Below, in pieces: positions 52,245 to 63,388 of a stretch of DNA of 64,000 nt. The notes beneath the pieces were generated by a model. That model had not been told where the DNA came from and searched no databases. It worked only from the letters and a program-made list of their open reading frames with translations. Within the stretch, counting starts at the first letter, position 1, and each line of letters opens with the position of its first letter. The DNA comes from Rebecca billardiae RCC1528 (lineage: Eukaryota; Haptophyta): positions 434,001 through 498,000 of the forward strand of contig OZ251247.1 in the NCBI GenBank assembly GCA_965240325.2, read 5' to 3'. The position numbers and the translations under genes are program-made.

Positions 52245-54252
52245 GATCGCTGGCGTTCGGGCGAAGACGGTTGGTCGGCCGTGCTTCCGGACTCCGGCAC
52301 CGTCGACCTGCGCTCGTTGCAGTACATGGCCCAGCACGGTCGTGCTACTAGTACTACGGTCTGCACTCTACTAAAGCGCGACTCGAACCCGAGCGTTCGG
52401 ATGGTCCAGCCAGCACTCGTCCCAGCGCTGCCGGCTGCGGCGTGTCGTGCAGTCCGCGTCGGCAGCGGCCGGCTCTGCTCCATGATCGTCCAGCTGGCAT
52501 CGAACCGTCTTGCTGCACGTCCGCTGATGTTCGCCTCGGATGCGGCCGCGCGCCGCCGCTCGAGCTCGCCCTTCATCGTTGGGCGCGACGAAAAGCGCCG
52601 CCTTGCTGTTGAGGCGGGCGTGCCTTCGCCTCGGCCTTTGGGTGATGGTGTGCTCGCGACGTCGGCGTTGTCGGGGCGGTCGAGCCGGCGGGCAAAGGGA
52701 GGCCGTCAAAGTCGACGAGCGTTCGCTCGCGCGACGCGAGCGCGGGCGTTCGGATGGTCCAGCCAGCACTCGTCCCAGCGCTGCGGCGTGTCGTGCGCGG
52801 TCCGTCCGGGCAGCGGCCGGCCCGCCGCAGAGCCGAAGGCCAGCTCTGCACGGACAGGCACTGCTCCATGATCGTCCAGCTGGCATCGGACCGTCTCGCT
52901 GCACATCCGCTGACGTTCGCCTCGGATGCGGCCGCGCGCCGCCGCTCGAGCTCGCCCTTCGGCTGTCGGCACTAGACAGGGACGATGGCAGCTCAGCATG
53001 AGATGACAATGTGATGCCGCAGCTCGAGCACGTGCAGGGCGCGCGGGTGGCTTGCCAACCGCGTGCTATGACCGGCGTTGGCCTTGCCAGCTGCATTACC
53101 TGTATGACAACGCGCCGACCTCGAGCGCACGGTCGCGCGGGGCCGAACTGAACACAATATCGGCAGCACTCTCACGCATACAAGCCGCCTCACACAGTTG
53201 TCAACGCAGCCGGCCCGGCACGACTCGACGGGCACGACTGCCACGACTCACGAGCGGGGGCTCCGCTCCGAGTTGCCTCCTTGTCCCGAATGCTGTGGTG
53301 CCCGCATGATCCTTTGTCCGATGGGCCGGCCGCGCCCGCCCGGGACGAGCGGGGCAGAACAGCCTAGTGATGGTACTACGACGACAGTCGACACGCTGCC
53401 AGCAGCCCACCCGTTCAGGCGACCCGACCTAACTCACACGAGTCCGGGGCGGAATTATGCGTACCCGGTACGCATAATTCCGCCCGGACACAGTGGCGCG
53501 CAGTGCGCGCCACTGCGAGATGAGCGCCAAGACCCGTCGCGCCGCCCGTCGCGCGTGTCGTCTGCGGCGGCTGGCATGGCCGTGGCGACGGCGCATCGCG
53601 GTCATCATTTGAAGAACTGCTCAAGGGACATCCGGCTCTGCAGAAGTGTGCCGCATCAGCCTCTTCTCCGCTTCTGAGCACTACTCGACTGCCACCGACC
53701 GAGAAGGCCAAACGTTGCCTACCGCGCCCGCTTCTGTCCGCGACATGCGCTTGAGTCGTGGCTTGAACCGGTGCGCATGGGGCTGGCATATATGTTCCGT
53801 CTCTTCACGGGAAGCCCGCGTCTTGCCCTTGCAGCACATCCGGTGCGATGAAGCGACGGCGCAAGCACCGCCAGCCGCAACGGCATGCAGACGCATGGAC
53901 GTACGCAGTGACCATGGGCGCAGAAGAGGCTACGGAGGCGAGCCATGAGCGTCAGAAGGGGCCAGTAGGTGCGACCAGACGTACCCGCCTCGCGCGCCGT
54001 CGCCCAGCCTTCGTCTTCACTGCGGCGCGCACGCGGGGCCGGAGGCCGCGCACGCCACTGGCAGGGCCACTTTACCGGCGCGCAGCCGGAAGCCATTTCA
54101 ACTGAAATGTTTTCCGCGAGCGCCGCGGGCCAACCCCCAGATCCGACCCGACAGCGGGCGCCTGAACGGGTGGAATGCCGCCGACCACCCATCCATCAGA
54201 CTCCAAAGTGCTGCCGACACACACAGTGGCATGCATCACCACGTGGCAGTGA
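52245..54252. other. 2-kb intergenic with local duplication and hairpins, no gene recognised
   Basis: A diverged direct duplication pairs about 52398-52585 with about 52752-52965 (both contain GATGGTCCAGCCAGCACTCG and, further on, CTCCATGATCGTCCAGCTGG), about 355 bp apart. Two hairpins occur at 53442-53515. Open frames up to 240 codons are present, but no domain is recognisable and the duplicated blocks do not keep one frame. Confidence 0.5.
53442..53515. repeat. two adjacent strong hairpins
   Basis: 53442-53489: arms of 23-24 bp (GGCGGAATTATGCGTACC and its complement) with almost no loop and one bulged G. 53491-53515: CAGTGGCGCGC, 3-nt loop, GCGCGCCACTG. They are directly consecutive in otherwise featureless DNA. 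Confidence 0.85.
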
Positions 54253-55755
54253 TCAGCCAGAGGGAGAGTGAGAGGCTAGCGGGGTGTCGACACGTGGCAG
54301 CTGCTCGATGCGCGTGGGCGTCCACAGCGGCCCCGCACGGGCGGCCATGCTCATGCCGTGGCCGAGCGCTGCCGAGTGCTGGCCGCACGAGTACACACAT
54401 CCGTCCTCTGTCACGTACAGCGCGTGAGCACTGCCGACCGAACAGCTGGTTACACGTGCGTGCTCCAGCGCGTGCACACGCTCCGGCGCCGTCACCTCCA
54501 TGGGCCTGCGCCCCAGCCCCAGCTGGCCACTGCGGTGGTCCCCGAACGTGTGCACGCTGCCGTCCGCGCCCAGCACCGCGCTGCCGAAGGAGCCAGCGTA
54601 CGCTCGCACTGCGCGCACGCCCGCCAGCGCCGCAACGCGCCTAGGCATGCGCTCGGATGATAAGCCGCCGAGGCCAAGCTGTCCATCGCGCCCATACCCG
54701 AACGAGTGCACCCCGCCCGCCGCGTCCACCACCAGGTTGTGCCCACTGCCGGCGCTCACGTGCACGGCGCGCACGCCCGCGAGCGCCTCGATGCGCCTCG
54801 GCGTGAGCTGACGCTGCTGGTCGCCGTGGCCGAGCACGCCACCCAAGCCATCGCCCCATGAGTAGACAGCACCACGTGCGGTCAGCAGTAGCGTGTGCGC
54901 ACGCCCTGCTGAAAGTCCGCCGATGCGCATGCCGTCCAGAGCCTCGATGCGAGTCGGCTCCCACCGGTCCTTCGTGTCACCATGGCCGAGCTGGCCCCCG
55001 TCGTTGCAGCCCCAGCTGTACGCACACCCAGCGGCGGTGAGCGCGAGGCTGTGGTAGAAGCCAGCGGCGATGCCGACAGTGGCCTCACCCGCGAGCGCCT
55101 GAACGTGCGCGAATGCACGCCTCTTGTCGTCATCACCCAGCCCAAGCTGGCCGTACTCGTTGTCGCCGCAGCCGTACACGGTGCCGGCATCGCTCAGCGC
55201 GAGCAGGTGGCCCCAGCCTGCGGCCACAGATCGCACGCGCACCGCGGAGAGTGAGGCCACGCGCGTCGGCCGACACAGCACCGCCACATCGGGATGGCCC
55301 AGTGCAGCGGGTGCTCGATAATACTCGCCAGTCAGCAGCCCGGTGTTCTCGTCCTGCGCCGTCTCCTCACCGCACGTGTGCAGCCCGCCCTCCGCGTCCA
55401 CAAACGCGCTCAGCCAGCGGTGCAAGAGCTCCCCACCGGCAGCGACGGGCAGCGCGTGCATCTGCGCCAGATCGATCACACGCTCGCGCGCAAACAGCTC
55501 CGCCGTCCACGTCGACGCACACGCCGGCAGCTCGGTGGGCAGCGCGCGATCGTGCCCGCGAGCACGAGCGCGCTCGCGCAGCGCGTGCTCCACCGGCGAG
55601 CGGCAGCCGGGCGCGCCGCGGAAGAGGCGCGAGGCGGCGTTGGCGGCGGCGAGGTGTCGAGGCGAGTCAAGTGCGAGCAGGATGCGCTCGACGACCTCGG
55701 CGGGCAGGTCAGCCAGCCGCGGCGCCGCCGTCGCCGCGACTTGCGTCGTCGTCAT
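54253..55755 (-). CDS. F-box / RCC1-repeat protein 12
   Basis: 500 residues from MTTTQVAATAAPRLADLPAE. The F-box continues VVERILLALDSPRHLAAANA. The loop after DAEGGLHTCGEE is TAQDENTGLLTGEYYR. A short insert (GGELLHRW) before SAFVDAEGG is unique. Blades: GCGDNEYGQLGLGD, YSWGCNDGGQLGHGD, YSWGDGLGGVLGHGD, HSFGYGRDGQLGLG, TFGDHRSGQLGLG and YSCGQHSAALGHG. The tail TPTRIEQLPRVDTPLAS is shared with gene 10. The 5' flank (a CGGTTGGCCA motif 30 nt upstream, then AGTCCGGCTGATG) is homologous to that of gene 9. It is the last member of the array. Confidence 0.88.
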   Translation of the reverse strand: MTTTQVAATAAPRLADLPAEVVERILLALDSPRHLAAANAASRLFRGAPGCRSPVEHALRERARARGHDRALPTELPACASTWTAELFARERVIDLAQMHALPVAAGGELLHRWLSAFVDAEGGLHTCGEETAQDENTGLLTGEYYRAPAALGHPDVAVLCRPTRVASLSAVRVRSVAAGWGHLLALSDAGTVYGCGDNEYGQLGLGDDDKRRAFAHVQALAGEATVGIAAGFYHSLALTAAGCAYSWGCNDGGQLGHGDTKDRWEPTRIEALDGMRIGGLSAGRAHTLLLTARGAVYSWGDGLGGVLGHGDQQRQLTPRRIEALAGVRAVHVSAGSGHNLVVDAAGGVHSFGYGRDGQLGLGGLSSERMPRRVAALAGVRAVRAYAGSFGSAVLGADGSVHTFGDHRSGQLGLGRRPMEVTAPERVHALEHARVTSCSVGSAHALYVTEDGCVYSCGQHSAALGHGMSMAARAGPLWTPTRIEQLPRVDTPLASHSPSG

Positions 55756-56068
55756 CGATCGGCTTGGCGCTCGGAGGGCGAAGGCGGTTGGCCAGCAGTC
55801 CGGCTGATGGACAACGGACAACAGGCCAACAGCCCTCAGTCACTGCTGCAGCCGGACCGTGCCGGACCAGCCCCCACACCTCCCATCCACCGCTTGTCGG
55901 GGGGGGCGTCCGCGGGGCGTAGGTCCGGGTCTGCAGACTGCCTCAGTCGCCGGACATCATCAGCTACTTGCGGCCGGACGGGGAGGGGAGGACGGGCGCC
56001 AGTGGCAGCCGCGGGCCAACTAACGACGGCACGGCGGGCTGACATCAGTATAAGAGTACTCTGGGAAA
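55756..56068. other. upstream region of gene 12, nothing further recognised
   Basis: Contains the TGGCCAACCG motif on the coding strand near 55785-55794. The rest, up to the TA-flanked element, shows no gene or repeat I can support. Confidence 0.5.
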
Positions 56069-56070
56069 TA

Positions 56071-58068
56071 GGTGGGTCCCTGGCGATTTTCCAGCGGTCT
56101 TTTAAACATTTACCGGGTTCTCTGGCCGGATTTCTTTCGCGCGGGGCGCGGCTCGGGAAAATCGCCGGGCCGCCGGCCGAGGTCCGATCTGAACGCTCCC
56201 GACGATGTCGGAGTGCCTCTCCAGCGCGACCGAGCCGCCGTGTGTCGGGTAGACTACTGCCAACACCTATCGCGCGCTCCAGCGCTTTGCGCGTGCTCAC
56301 GGATGGGATCCGTGGTCACACATCCCCCGCCTGGCACGTGCCCGCATGTTTGACTCTCGCCCGGCTAGACGCGTACAGACAACTTGAATCGATCGGCAGG
56401 TGTTCGACCCGTGCCTTCGAGCAGGGTCACTTTTCGCTACAGGCGGGTCAGGCGACGGGAGGCATGGGTCACCATCAGGCATGTGCATACTCTTGACGCT
56501 CCCGCCATCTTGAGCAGCTCTACGCACCGTGAAGGTGACAATTGGGCTGCGCGCAAGCTGCTCGTGAGAACGCACGACAGCCAGCCCCGGGCTCTCGGGG
56601 AGCCATGTGAGCGATTGGCGACTTCCGAGAGGGCGTGTTTGGTGGGGGTTGGTACCAATCATCGACCAGCAGGCCTGGGATGGGTGCACTGAGGACTTGG
56701 GATGCTGAGAAGCCGCCGCGATGTGCATCGAGCACGCTGACTTGCCATCCGTGTGCACGATCCAGCGCCAGGAAGATCAGCAGGGCCTTTGACAGCGGCA
56801 GCAGGCGCTCAGCGATCCTTCCCTATGCCGAGTGTGGGCATAATATGCGGTGCTCGAGCGTGGTCGCAGGATATGGGTCCATTCTTGACAGAACGCGGTC
56901 GCGTTGACAGGCGCGGGTGCCACCCCACGCTGTTGCTCCTGCCATCGGGTGGTCCCACTCGTTCCGCTTGTTATCTGCGAAGACTCGTACTCAGCAAATC
57001 TACGGCTAGGCGTGGCAGACCCCTCAGACGCATGTCTGATGATTGCCCGGCACGTTCTCGTCGTCACGTTGGGTGTACTTGAGCGAGCGGAAGCCGCAAC
57101 GTGATGGCTAGGCCAGCAGCTCAACCATCTGACGTCTCGCCGGCCAACTGGCTGAGTGCTCTCAGCCTAGCAGCAGCGTCGGTGAACCTATCGTATTGCT
57201 GCCTGGCGAGAAGATGGTAGGAGGCATCGTCGGCGGCATGGGCTGCAGCTGCGGTAGTCGTGGACTGGTGGAGGCCTCACGCGGGTGGGCATACGACGAC
57301 CGGTGACACGCGGAGTACGAGCACGGAAGCCGCTGAACGCGGCAACTAGCTCCGGCGGTGGCGTTGGCTGATAGTCCAGCCTCGACGGCGGAGGGCTCCC
57401 GTGTGACGACGGTGGCATGCTCGGTGGCGGGCGATGGTGTGTGCCTCGGCACGCAGCCCGCCACAAACACTGCCACTCGCAGGCAGTCCGCCGGTTGCGG
57501 CCCGGGTTGCCCGTGTCCGCGTCGCTCCGGGCGCCTATTCGATGACCCAACAAACGTACCCACTTATCGGAACGAATTTGAATATATAGTGAACCGCATC
57601 CACGGTCAATATAAAGTGGGTAACACTCGTACTATATACGGGTAATAAGTGGTTATATATATAAAGTGGGTAATATGCTCGATCTTGCTGTAGTTTCAAG
57701 TTTGTTGGAGGTATCAGCGCACAGCATAGAGCCCCACTCTTTGCTTCATAAAATGGTTCGGTCGGGTGTCAACGGTTGCCAATAAGTCGTTCCGATCGCA
57801 TGTCGCCATCTAGCCACCATAACCATCAAGTAACGCTTCGCAAAATCTCTATGTGACACTAGTGGCGCGGCGCGCGCGCGCTCGGCCGCGCGACGGCACG
57901 CGGAGTAGGTTTTCGGAGGTCGAAACTTTTGCTCCGCCCCGATGGGACGCATTTATAGCGTCGTCGATTCTGGGTGAGAGACGAAATCTAGGACGCCATT
58001 CTGAGTGCGCCAGAACATCGCCCCAGTTGGGAGGGACCCACCTATGGGAAAATCGCCAGGGACCCACC
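56071..58068. mobile_element. TA-flanked inverted-repeat element C, 2.0 kb
   Basis: A perfect 22-bp inverted repeat (56071-56092, starting GGTGGGTCCCTGGCGATT; complement at 58047-58068) flanked by TA on both sides (56069-56070 and 58069-58070). TA duplication again suggests Tc1/mariner relatives; the TIR differs from that of the 0.5-kb miniature elements. Frames inside are short and none shows a transposase triad, so the copy is probably decayed. Around 57585-57675 there are short degenerate repeats of TATAAAGTGGGTAA. Confidence 0.65.
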
Positions 58069-58127
58069 TAAGTCTGTCTGTCTGAGTAGCAGCAGCAATC
58101 AAAGCCCGCGGACGGACGGGGCAGCAG

Positions 58128-58675
58128 TCAGCCGGACTCGGCCGCGTCAGACGTCTCAGACGAGAGCAGCGCGGTGCGCGGGCACGGCGCGACGAGCTTG
58201 AGCGACACCGGCAGCACCTCCGGATCCACGCCGCCGCCGCCATGGCTGCCGCCGCCGCCGCTGTGCGCGCTGTGCGCCGAGCAGGCGGAGGCGGCGCCGA
58301 AGGAGGAGGACGAGGCGGCCATGCTGCCGCCCTCGCTGCCGCCGCTGCTGCTGCTGCTGCCGCCGCTGCCCGCGCGCGCCCCCGCCGTCGCCGAGCCGCG
58401 CAGCGGCGGCGGCGCGGCCAGGCACCCGCCGGCCGCCGCCGGCGCCGTCTGCTGCCGCCGGCACTGCGGCTGCGCGCCGCTGCCGCCGCCGCCGACGGCC
58501 GGGCTGCCGCCGCTGTGGCCGCCGCCGTGGCCGGCGGCGGCGGCGGCTTCGAGGGCGAAGGCGTCGGTCGGCGTGGAGGGCGGCGTGCGCGGCGGGCCGA
58601 AGCGCATGCCCAGCCCCACGCCCTCGCGCAGCCCCCCCAAGAAGCCACCACCGCCACCATGGCCGCCGCCAAACC

Positions 58676-58706
<31 letters not shown>

Positions 58707-59091
58707 AGCAGGCGTGGGCGGCGCGGAGTGCGACGAGTGCGCCGCGCCGCCGTCCCCCCCCGCGCGCGGCAGCAGCTGGAGCAGGCTGCCCTGGATGCCG
58801 CGCGCGACGGGCGAGGCCACCGGCGGCAGCCACACGCCGCCGCTCGCGTCGGCGCCGCCGCGCCCACCGCCGCCGCTCGGCGGCGGCGCCGCCGCAAAGC
58901 CGCGCCCGGCGGCGGCGGCGGCGGCGGCGGCCGCGGCTGAAGGCGTGTAGGGGGGTGTGTGCTCTGCGGCGGTGGGCCCGGCGGAGCCGGCGGAGCTGCT
59001 CGTGCTGGCACTGCTCCCGCCGCTCGGCACGTGGCTGCACGTGCCGCCGTACCCGCCGCCGCACCCGCCGCACCCGTCCGCGCCGCCGCAC

Positions 59092-59122
<31 letters not shown>

Positions 59123-59950
59123 CGCCGCCGCCGACCGTTACGCCGACCGTTACGCCGAGCGCAAGCGGGCTGAGCGGGCTCGCGGCGCGGCCGCCCAGCG
59201 CGCCCGGCGGCGTGCTCGCGCGCTCGCTCCCGTACCCGTACCGCTCGGCGCCGTACCGCTCGGCGTACCGCTCGGCGTAACGGTCGGTGTAACGGTCAGA
59301 GTCCGTAACGACCAGCATCCCCCAGTCGCGCGCCGCCGCGACCGCCGCCGCCACCGCGTCCGCCACTGTGCGCTGCGGCGACATGTGCGCAGCGGCGGCC
59401 GCGGGCTCGGGGGCGAAGGCGGCGTGCGGCGAGGAGGGCGGCGCAAAGTAGCCGCTGCCCCCCTCCGCGCACGCCGCGCGCAGCAGCGGCGAGCCGCCGC
59501 CGCCGCCGGCAGCATGGCCGCCGCCGGCAGCATGGCCGCCGCCGGCAGCATGGCCGCCGGCAGCATGGCCGCCGCCGTCCGCGCCGCCGCGCCCGCCCGC
59601 CGCCGGCGCCGACAGCGGCCGCAGCGGCGGCGAGGGCTCGGGCGGCGCGGGCGCGGCCGCACCGGGCGACGCGCTCCGCCCGGCCGCGGCGCGCAGCGGC
59701 ACGGCCAGCAGCGCGGCCGCGCCGCCGCCATCGCCATCGCCATCGCCACCGCCGGCGCCGCGGCCGCGGCCGCCGCCGCCGCCGCGCCCCGCCGCGCCGA
59801 GCGGCGGGGGCGCGCACGGCGCACCGTCCGGCGGCGGCGGCGCGAGGTGCGCGCGCCTTTGCGCGCGCAGCGGCGAGCCCGCTTCGCCCCCGCCGCCCTT
59901 CTCGATCGCCCCGCCACCCGCCGCCCCCCCACCACCACCCCCACCCCCAC

Positions 59951-59984
<34 letters not shown>

Positions 59985-61179
59985 CCCCCCGCCGCCCTCA
60001 CACACAGAGCTCAGCGCAGCGCCTGAGCCCGAGTGACCGTTACACAGCCCCGCCGTGTGCGACGAAACCCGGCGCACGGACGTATGGCTGCCGTCGTCCG
60101 ACGTCTCGGCGAGCAGCTCGTCGTACTGCGCGGACGAGCGGCCGCGCTGGTCGTACCAGTCGCGCACCTGCACGTGGGTAACATGCGGGTACATACGGGC
60201 GGGTACATACGGGCGGGTAGGAATGCGGGTAAATATGGGTAGGAGCGGGTGGTGGGGGGGGTGAGGATTGGCGGGCGGCGGCGGCGGCGGCGGCGCGCTC
60301 GCAGCGCGTGGGCTAGGGTTAGGGTTAGGGTTAGGGTTAGGGTTAGGGTTAGCGCGCGCACCTTGACGCACACGCCGGCAACGCGCAGCGGCCGGTTGGC
60401 TGTGGACTCCCACTCCCAGGCCCAGCCGCACTCGGCCTCGTCGGCGTCGCACCCGTCCGCGCCGTCGCGCGCGCCGCCCGCCACGCCGCCGCCCAGCGCG
60501 CCAGCGTGGCCGCCGGCGTAACCGCCGGCGTAACCGCCGCCGATCGAGTTGGACCGAGGCCGCGCGAGCGCGGTGCGCGCGCCCGCACTGCCGCCGCAGT
60601 CGACGCTCGCGCGGCGCGGGCGGTCGAGCGCGCCGCCGCCGCCGAAGCCGTCGGCGTCACCGCGCGCGTACGCGCCCGCGCCGGTGCCGCCGCGCCCGCC
60701 GCGCGCGCCCGCCGCCGCGGCGATGGCGGCGCCGCCCGTGAGCGGCGGCGGCGCGGCGGCGGAGGCGGCGGCGGGCTCGGGCGCGGTGCGCGCGTGCGCC
60801 CGCTGCAGATGCGCGAGCGCGAGTTCGGCCGCGGACGGCGGCGCGGGGTCCGAGTGGCGCTTGGCCGTGGCGCCGGTGTAACCGCCGGCGTACCCGCCGG
60901 CGGCGCGGCCAGCGCCGCGCGCGCCGCCGCCGCCGTCCGCGCCGCCGTCCGCGCCGCCGGCGGTTACGCCGGCGGTTACGCCGGCGGTTACGCCCGCGGC
61001 GCGCTTCGCGACGCGCCGCCGAATCACATACTTGTACTCGAGGAAACGATCGGCGCTGCTCGGCGCGTAACGGCCGGCGGGCGGGCGGCCGGAGGGCCCG
61101 GCGGCGCGCGCGCCGCCGCCGCACGCCGCCGTCGCCGCCGGCCCGCCGCCGCCGCCGCCGCCAGCCGCCGCCGCCGGCT

Positions 61180-61242
<63 letters not shown>

Positions 61243-62679
61243 GCGGCACAATGGAGCCCGCCGGCGCGGTGCGCGCGCGGAGCAGCGGCGGGCTGAGCGC
61301 GGGCGGCGCGTGGTCCGCGGCTGCGGCAGCGGCCGAGCGCACGCCACCACTGTCGCCACCACCGTCGCCGCCGCCCCGCGCGCGGCCCGCGCCGCCACCC
61401 TCCGCCGCCGCGCCCGCGCGCGCCACCGCCGCGCCCTCCGCGTGCTGCGGAGGGGCCACCGGGAGTTCGCTCGGCGACAGCAGCAGCTCGGCGTGCCACC
61501 ACGGCCACTCCGACGCGTCCGTGTGCATCGGCACGGACTGCGCGGGCTGCCAGCAGCCTGCACGGGGGGAGGGGTGCGGGTGGAGGGGTGGCGGTTGTTG
61601 GGGGCAGGGTTAGGGTTAGGGGTAGGGGTAGGGGTAGGGGTAGGGGTGACGGCCATCGGGGCAGGGCACGCGCCGCACGCGGCACGCAGGCCGCGCGCAC
61701 CGAGCGGGGGCGCGCTGCCCGTGAGGAACACCGTGTCCCCGAACCGCGTCGTGTCGCACCGCACCGACACCACCACCCAGCTGCACAGCGCGCGCGCACG
61801 CCAAATTAAACCCATGCATTAAAAAAGAATAGGCGGGCGGGACGGCGCGGGGCCACCGCACGCGCGTGCCGCACAGAGAGGGGGTGCAGGGGGTTAGGGT
61901 GTGTGTGTGTGTGCGCGCAGCCGCGCGCGCCGCGCGGGCGGGCCGGAAGCGCGCGGTGCGCCGCGCGGCACACACGTTGGCAGCGTCGCTGAGAGCGTGC
62001 GGCGGCGCAGCGAGCACGGCCCAGGGGCGGGGTTAGGGTTAGGGTTAGGGTTAGGCCCCGGGGCGGGGGCGGGCGGCGCGCCACCCGCCGACGGCGGCGG
62101 CTGCGGCGGCGCGAGCGCGGCGGTGGCGATGCTGCCGCCCCGCTCCCCCGCTGCGGCGGCGGCGGCGGCGGGCGCGCCCCCGCCCGGCCAAAGCGGCGGC
62201 GCAGCGGCGGCGGCGGAGGCGGCGGCGGCGCGGCCGCCCGCGCACTCGCGCGGTCGGCTGAGCGCTAGGAATGGCGGAACTGCGGCGTCTGCGTCGCGCG
62301 GCGCGCCGCCGCTCGGCCGCGCGAGCGCCTCCGAGGCGCGCAGCGGCGGCGAGAGCGGCGTCTGCGAGCGGAACGGGCTGCTGCCGTGGCCGTTACTCAA
62401 AACGTTACAGCCGCTGTTGCCACCGGCGCCGCCGCCGGCGGCGGCGCGGGCGGCGGAGGCGGCGACGCGGTGCGGCGCGGCGGCGGCGGTGCCGCCGCCG
62501 CCCGTCGGGATGGCGATGGGGTGCGGCGGCGGCACGCCGATGGGCATCGAGCCCGCGGGCGCGCCACCGTCGCTCGGCGCCGAGCCGCCGCCGCCGCCGC
62601 CGCCGCCGTCAGCGCGCGACGCGTCGCCACTGACTGGAGCGGACGGCGGCGGCGCGGCGGTTGGAGCTCTGTGCAGCAT
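58128..62679 (-). CDS. CBM20 starch-binding-domain protein with low-complexity inserts
   Basis: Four phase-matched exons on the minus strand: 62679-61976, 61780-61701, 61557-60362, 60167-58128 (1339 residues). Joined, they give the ordered landmarks of a CBM20 fold: WVVVSVRCDTTRFGDTVFLT and GSAPPLGCW (about 235-263), then MHTDASEWPWWHAELLLS, FLEYKYVIRR (about 435) and WEWESTANRPLRV (about 640). A normal CBM20 is about 100 residues; here two inserts of about 140 and 200 residues rich in Ala, Gly and Gly-Tyr split it. After the domain, VRDWYDQRGRSSAQYDELL begins a long Gly/Ala/Ser/Pro tail with no recognised enzyme. It may bind starch or a storage glucan; whether it is a scaffold, kinase partner or regulator is unknown. 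The start at 62679 (MLHRAPTAAPP) is uncertain: the frame is open to 63108. Confidence 0.78.
60306..60352 (-). repeat. telomere-like repeats in CBM20 gene intron 3
   Basis: About six and a half perfect TTAGGG units on the plus strand, so CCCTAA in the sense orientation of this minus-strand gene, directly after the 5' splice site of intron 3 (60361-60168). Confidence 0.92.
61606..61650 (-). repeat. telomere-like repeats in CBM20 gene intron 2
   Basis: GGGTTA followed by five GGGGTA-type units on the plus strand. In the sense orientation these read CCCTACCCCTA...CTAACCCTAAC and lie about 50-95 nt before the 3' splice site at 61558, a position where the CTAAC words could serve as branch points. 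Confidence 0.9.
62031..62057 (-). repeat. telomere-like repeats in CBM20 gene exon 1
   Basis: Four GGGTTA units on the plus strand, translated on the minus strand as an Asn-Pro repeat about 20 residues before the exon 1 donor at 61976. They are coding if the gene model is right. Confidence 0.8.
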
Positions 62680-63388
62680 GGCTGCCGTCCGCCGGGTGTG
62701 GGGCGTGCCCGCTGTCGGCGCGAGGCAGAGCGCACGCGGCGGTGCGCCTGCCTCCGCCGGGTGAGCCTGAGCGCACGCGCGCGCGCGCGCGCGCGCACGG
62801 CGCGCGAACACCCCGGCGGGCGCGTGAGCCGACGCGCCACAGCGGGCGGCGCGCGCCGGCCGCGGGCTCGCGGCGCGGGCGGCGGGGCGCGGGCGCGCGC
62901 GGCGCGCACCTCCCCGCGTGCGGAGGGCTGCGCCGAGTCTCCCGTGCCCCGTGCGCGCGTCGGCGCGCGCTCGGCCGGGGCGGCTGGCCGGCAGCGCGGC
63001 GGTGCGGCCGCGCGCGGTGGGGCGGCGGCGTTGCCGCTGCTGGGGCTCTGCTTGCGAGCGGCCGGGGCGCTCTTCGCCTGGGCGAGGCTGGGGCGGCGCC
63101 TGTGCCACCGCCTGCGCGCGCGGGCCAATCAGCGGCCATCACGGCGCGGTGCGCCTCAATAGGGGGCCGTTCCGCGTGGTCAATAGCTGCGCCTAGTGCG
63201 CGGTCTCATCAGCGCAGCCAATCGGGGTGCGCGGTTGCGGCCGCGCACTACCGCGCCGAAACCGCCGGGTACGTCGACCGTCCAAAGGCCCACGGGCGCG
63301 GCGGCCTTCTCACGCTTTCTCAAATGATCTTGCTGGCGGCCAAAGCTCGCAGAGACTTCTCTCGCCGCCGCGCCTTCCCTTCCGCACG
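62680..63388. other. GC-rich intergenic region with two CCAAT words
   Basis: Lies between the minus-strand CBM20 gene and a possible plus-strand gene. CCAAT occurs at 63125-63129 and 63218-63222, each followed by C or G as in NF-Y sites. A divergent promoter is plausible. The CBM20 frame is open through 63108, so part of this could be its coding sequence or 5' leader. Confidence 0.4.

Noticed and set aside
60306-62057. Chromosome end or true telomere
   Set aside because: Arrays are short (under 7 perfect units), internal, and embedded in a gene with intact splice signals on both sides.
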